NCBI GenBank assembly: GCA_000514715.1
Contig: AZWL01000007.1
Location: 1 to 64,000 of the forward strand
Direction of reading: 5' to 3'
DNA: 64,000 bases
DNA from: Streptomyces sp. CNH099
GTDB taxonomy: Bacteria > Actinomycetota > Actinomycetes > Streptomycetales > Streptomycetaceae
Position numbers and translations under genes: made by a program
The notes under the pieces: model-generated
Database searches by the model: none
Told to the model about the DNA's origin: nothing
Seen by the model: only the letters and a program-made list of their open reading frames with translations
Shown here: positions 61,948-64,000 of the stretch, in pieces
How the letters are laid out: each line of letters begins with the position of its first letter
Numbering within the stretch: position 1 is the stretch's first letter

Positions 61948-63059
61948 CCATCCCGTTCTTCCCCGACGACCTCTTCGAGGCGGACCGGCAGGCGTTCCTC
62001 GACCTGCTGTACGAGGTGGGCACGGACGAGGAGCAGAAGTTCATCCTCGGCCGGCGCACCGCGCAGCTCGAACGCGAGACGGCCGCCGCGGCCCGGGTGG
62101 AGCACGCCGTCGCCTGCTCCAGCGGGACCGGCGGGCTCAACCTCGCCGTCCAGGCCGTGGGCGTGGGCCCCGGCGACGAGGTGATCGTCCCGGCGTTCTG
62201 CTGCCAGCCGGTGGCCAGCTCGGTGGCGAACCGCGGCGCGACGCCGGTCTTCGCCGACGTCGACCCGCACACCATGGTGATGGACCCGGCGAGCACCGAG
62301 GAGCTGATCACCGAGCGCACCCGGGCCCTGATGCCCGCCCACGTCTTCTCGATCATGGCCGACATGCCGGCCATGAACAAGATCGGCCGGGCGCACGGGC
62401 TGACGGTGATCGAGGACGCCGCCGTCGCCCAGGGGGCGGTGCTCGACGGCACCCCGTCCGGCGCCTGGGGCGACCTCGGGGTGTTCTCCTACTTCCAGGT
62501 CAAGGCCTTCGGCACGGCCGGCGAGGGCGGCATGGTGGTGACCGACGACGCCGAGCTGGCCCGTCGGGTGCGGATGCTCCGCAACCACGGCCAGGACGGC
62601 GTCAACCGGTTCCTGCACCACGACATCGGCCAGAACAGCCGCTTCGACGAGATCCTCGCCGCCTTCCAGCTGCACCGGGCGGCCGGCTTCGCGGACCGGC
62701 TGGAGCGCCGGGCCCGGATCGCCGACTACTACACGGAGCGCTTCGCCCCCCTCGCCGACCGGGGCCTGGTGGCGCCCCCGGCGGGCCGCAACGGCCGCTG
62801 CTACTACGTGTACTCGCTGCTCGTGGAGCGGCGCGAGGACCTGCGCGCCTGGCTCACCGAGAAGCAGATCGGCTCGCACGTCTACTACCCGGTGCCGCTG
62901 CCGCTCCAGCCGGCGTTCGCGAAGTACGCCCCCGAGGGAGCGGACTGGCCGCGGGCGCGGCAGGTCAGCGCGCGCAACCTGGCCATCCCGATCTGGCCCC
63001 ACCTCGGCGACGCCCAGGTGGAGTTCATCGCGGACTCCGTGTGTGAGTTCTTCGACTGA
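61944..63059 (+). CDS. DegT/DnrJ/EryC1/StrS-family aminotransferase (second of pair)
   Basis: A second PLP-dependent sugar aminotransferase (371 aa), clearly different from the first. PLP Lys is K187 in FSYFQVKAFGTAGEGG, with CSSGTGGLNLAVQAVGVGPGDEVIVPAF and IEDAAVAQGA also present. The GTG 61944 overlaps the previous stop (GTGA). Two adjacent aminotransferases suggest a diamino sugar or two separate amination steps. An amino-cyclitol pathway is an alternative, because StrS-like enzymes also act on inososes. The next gene starts 10 bases later. Confidence 0.92.
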   Translation: MTIPFFPDDLFEADRQAFLDLLYEVGTDEEQKFILGRRTAQLERETAAAARVEHAVACSSGTGGLNLAVQAVGVGPGDEVIVPAFCCQPVASSVANRGATPVFADVDPHTMVMDPASTEELITERTRALMPAHVFSIMADMPAMNKIGRAHGLTVIEDAAVAQGAVLDGTPSGAWGDLGVFSYFQVKAFGTAGEGGMVVTDDAELARRVRMLRNHGQDGVNRFLHHDIGQNSRFDEILAAFQLHRAAGFADRLERRARIADYYTERFAPLADRGLVAPPAGRNGRCYYVYSLLVERREDLRAWLTEKQIGSHVYYPVPLPLQPAFAKYAPEGADWPRARQVSARNLAIPIWPHLGDAQVEFIADSVCEFFD

Positions 63060-63069
63060 GGGGACGCGG

Positions 63070-64000
63070 ATGGGCTCGAAGGTCGTCGTCATGGGCCAGG
63101 GCTACGTGGGTCTGCCACTGGCCGTCGCCGCCGCCGAACGGGGGTACGAGGTCGTCGGCTTCGAGGTCGACGAGGCCCGGGCCAAGAAGCTCGCGGCGGG
63201 CGAGTCGTACGTCGGCGACGTGTCCTCCGCGCGGCTCGCGGCGCTGCTGGCGAGCGGGGCCTACCGGCCCACGCTGGAACCGGGAGACCTCGCGGACTTC
63301 GACATCGCGGTGGTCACCGTGCCGACGCCGCTGCGCGACGGCCTGCCGGACCTGTCGTACATCGAGTCCGCGGGCCGCACCCTCGGCCGCTGGCTGCAGC
63401 CGGGGGCGGCGGTGTCGCTGGAGTCGACCAGCTACCCCGGCACCACGGAGGACGTCCTCGCCCCGCTGCTGGAGAAGCTCTCCGGGCTGGCCGCGGGCGA
63501 CGACTTCCACCTCGGCTACAGCCCCGAGCGCATCGACCCGGGGAACACCCGGTGGACGTTCACCACCACGCCGAAGGTCGTGGCCGGGGTGGACGAGGGC
63601 TCCCGCGAGCGCCTCGCCGACTTCTACGGCTCCCTCGTCGACGAGGTCGTCCCCGCCCCCTCGCCGCGCGTGGCCGAGATGGCGAAGGTACTGGAGAACA
63701 CCTTCCGGCACGTCAACATCGCCCTGGTGAACGAGCTGGCCATGCACGCCGAGGCCCTCGGCGTCGACGTCTGGCAGGCGCTGGACATCGCCGGCACGAA
63801 GCCGTTCGGCTTCATGCGCTTCACCCCGGGACCCGGGGTCGGCGGCCACTGCCTGCCGGTGGACCCGCTGTATCTCTCGTGGAAGGTGGAGCGGGCGCTG
63901 AGCAGGCCGTTCCGCATGGTCGCGCTCGCCGACGAGCTGAACACCCAGATGCCCGAGTACGTCGTCCGCCGGCTCACCCGGGGCCTCGGCAGGCGCGGGC
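63070..64000 (+). CDS. UDP-glucose/GDP-mannose dehydrogenase-family nucleotide-sugar dehydrogenase, 3' end missing
   Basis: Oxidises the C6 hydroxymethyl of a nucleotide sugar to a uronate with two NAD. The N-terminus is VVVMGQGYVGLPLAVAAAERG (NAD-binding). Family blocks are VVTVPTPLRDGLPDLSYI, STSYPGTTEDVL, GYSPERIDPGN, the catalytic Lys206 in EMAKVLENTFRHVNIALVNE, and the catalytic Cys261 in GVGGHCLPVDP. The pattern is closer to WecC/UDP-HexNAc dehydrogenases than to plain UDP-glucose dehydrogenase. About 310 residues are visible before the window ends. It is in one operon with the two aminotransferases, pointing to an amino-uronic acid. Confidence 0.92.
   Translation, partial: MGSKVVVMGQGYVGLPLAVAAAERGYEVVGFEVDEARAKKLAAGESYVGDVSSARLAALLASGAYRPTLEPGDLADFDIAVVTVPTPLRDGLPDLSYIESAGRTLGRWLQPGAAVSLESTSYPGTTEDVLAPLLEKLSGLAAGDDFHLGYSPERIDPGNTRWTFTTTPKVVAGVDEGSRERLADFYGSLVDEVVPAPSPRVAEMAKVLENTFRHVNIALVNELAMHAEALGVDVWQALDIAGTKPFGFMRFTPGPGVGGHCLPVDPLYLSWKVERALSRPFRMVALADELNTQMPEYVVRRLTRGLGRRG

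Overview
The window reads as chromosomal DNA of a Streptomyces-type actinomycete. GC is very high throughout, GTG starts are common, and several genes are typical of the group: a mycothiol-dependent formaldehyde dehydrogenase, the type III polyketide synthase RppA, a SARP regulator, a MalR-controlled maltose operon, and an HrdA-like sigma factor beside dnaG. All calls come from reading the sequence; no database search was run.

Layout. (1) 1-11.1 kb is mixed housekeeping and secretion: a luciferase-like oxidoreductase cut by the window edge, glutaminase with a STAS tail, a secreted sugar dehydrogenase behind a LacI-type operator, a lipoprotein, an ASCH protein, a frameshifted anti-sigma-type ATPase, a frameshifted GH16 glucanase, formaldehyde dehydrogenase with a partner MBL hydrolase, and a Tat-exported lactonase. 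(2) 11.4-33.6 kb looks like a secondary-metabolite region. It holds an AMP ligase, P450 and RppA; an inactive IS701-like transposase; PucR and ArsR regulators; a DHA2 exporter; two FAD hydroxylases and a bicovalent flavin oxidase; an ACMSD-type amidohydrolase with a cupin; a complete chorismate to 3-hydroxyanthranilate route (class II DAHP synthase, PhzE-like, PhzD-like, EntA-like); and a SARP. No modular PKS or NRPS is present. (3) 33.9-43.6 kb holds redox and stress genes (msrB-msrA, a PoxB-like TPP enzyme, an SDR), a decayed oxidoreductase/DUF6510 remnant, tRNA-Met and tRNA-Asn, and a sugar kinase. (4) 43.8-50.8 kb is a tightly coupled three-gene operon: a SLATT-type two-TM protein, a 1412-residue FtsK/AAA protein with three P-loop modules, and a P-loop-metallophosphoesterase fusion. 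This is the best candidate here for an undescribed conflict or defence system. (5) 50.9-57.1 kb is the maltose/maltodextrin locus aglA-malGFE with divergent malR. (6) 57.2-60.6 kb carries an HrdA-like sigma factor and dnaG. (7) 60.75-64 kb opens a nucleotide-sugar cluster: two DegT aminotransferases and a nucleotide-sugar dehydrogenase truncated by the window end.

Three genes carry apparent single-base indels (near 6.83, 7.46 and 29.36 kb). They could be recent pseudogenes or assembly errors, and raw reads would decide.
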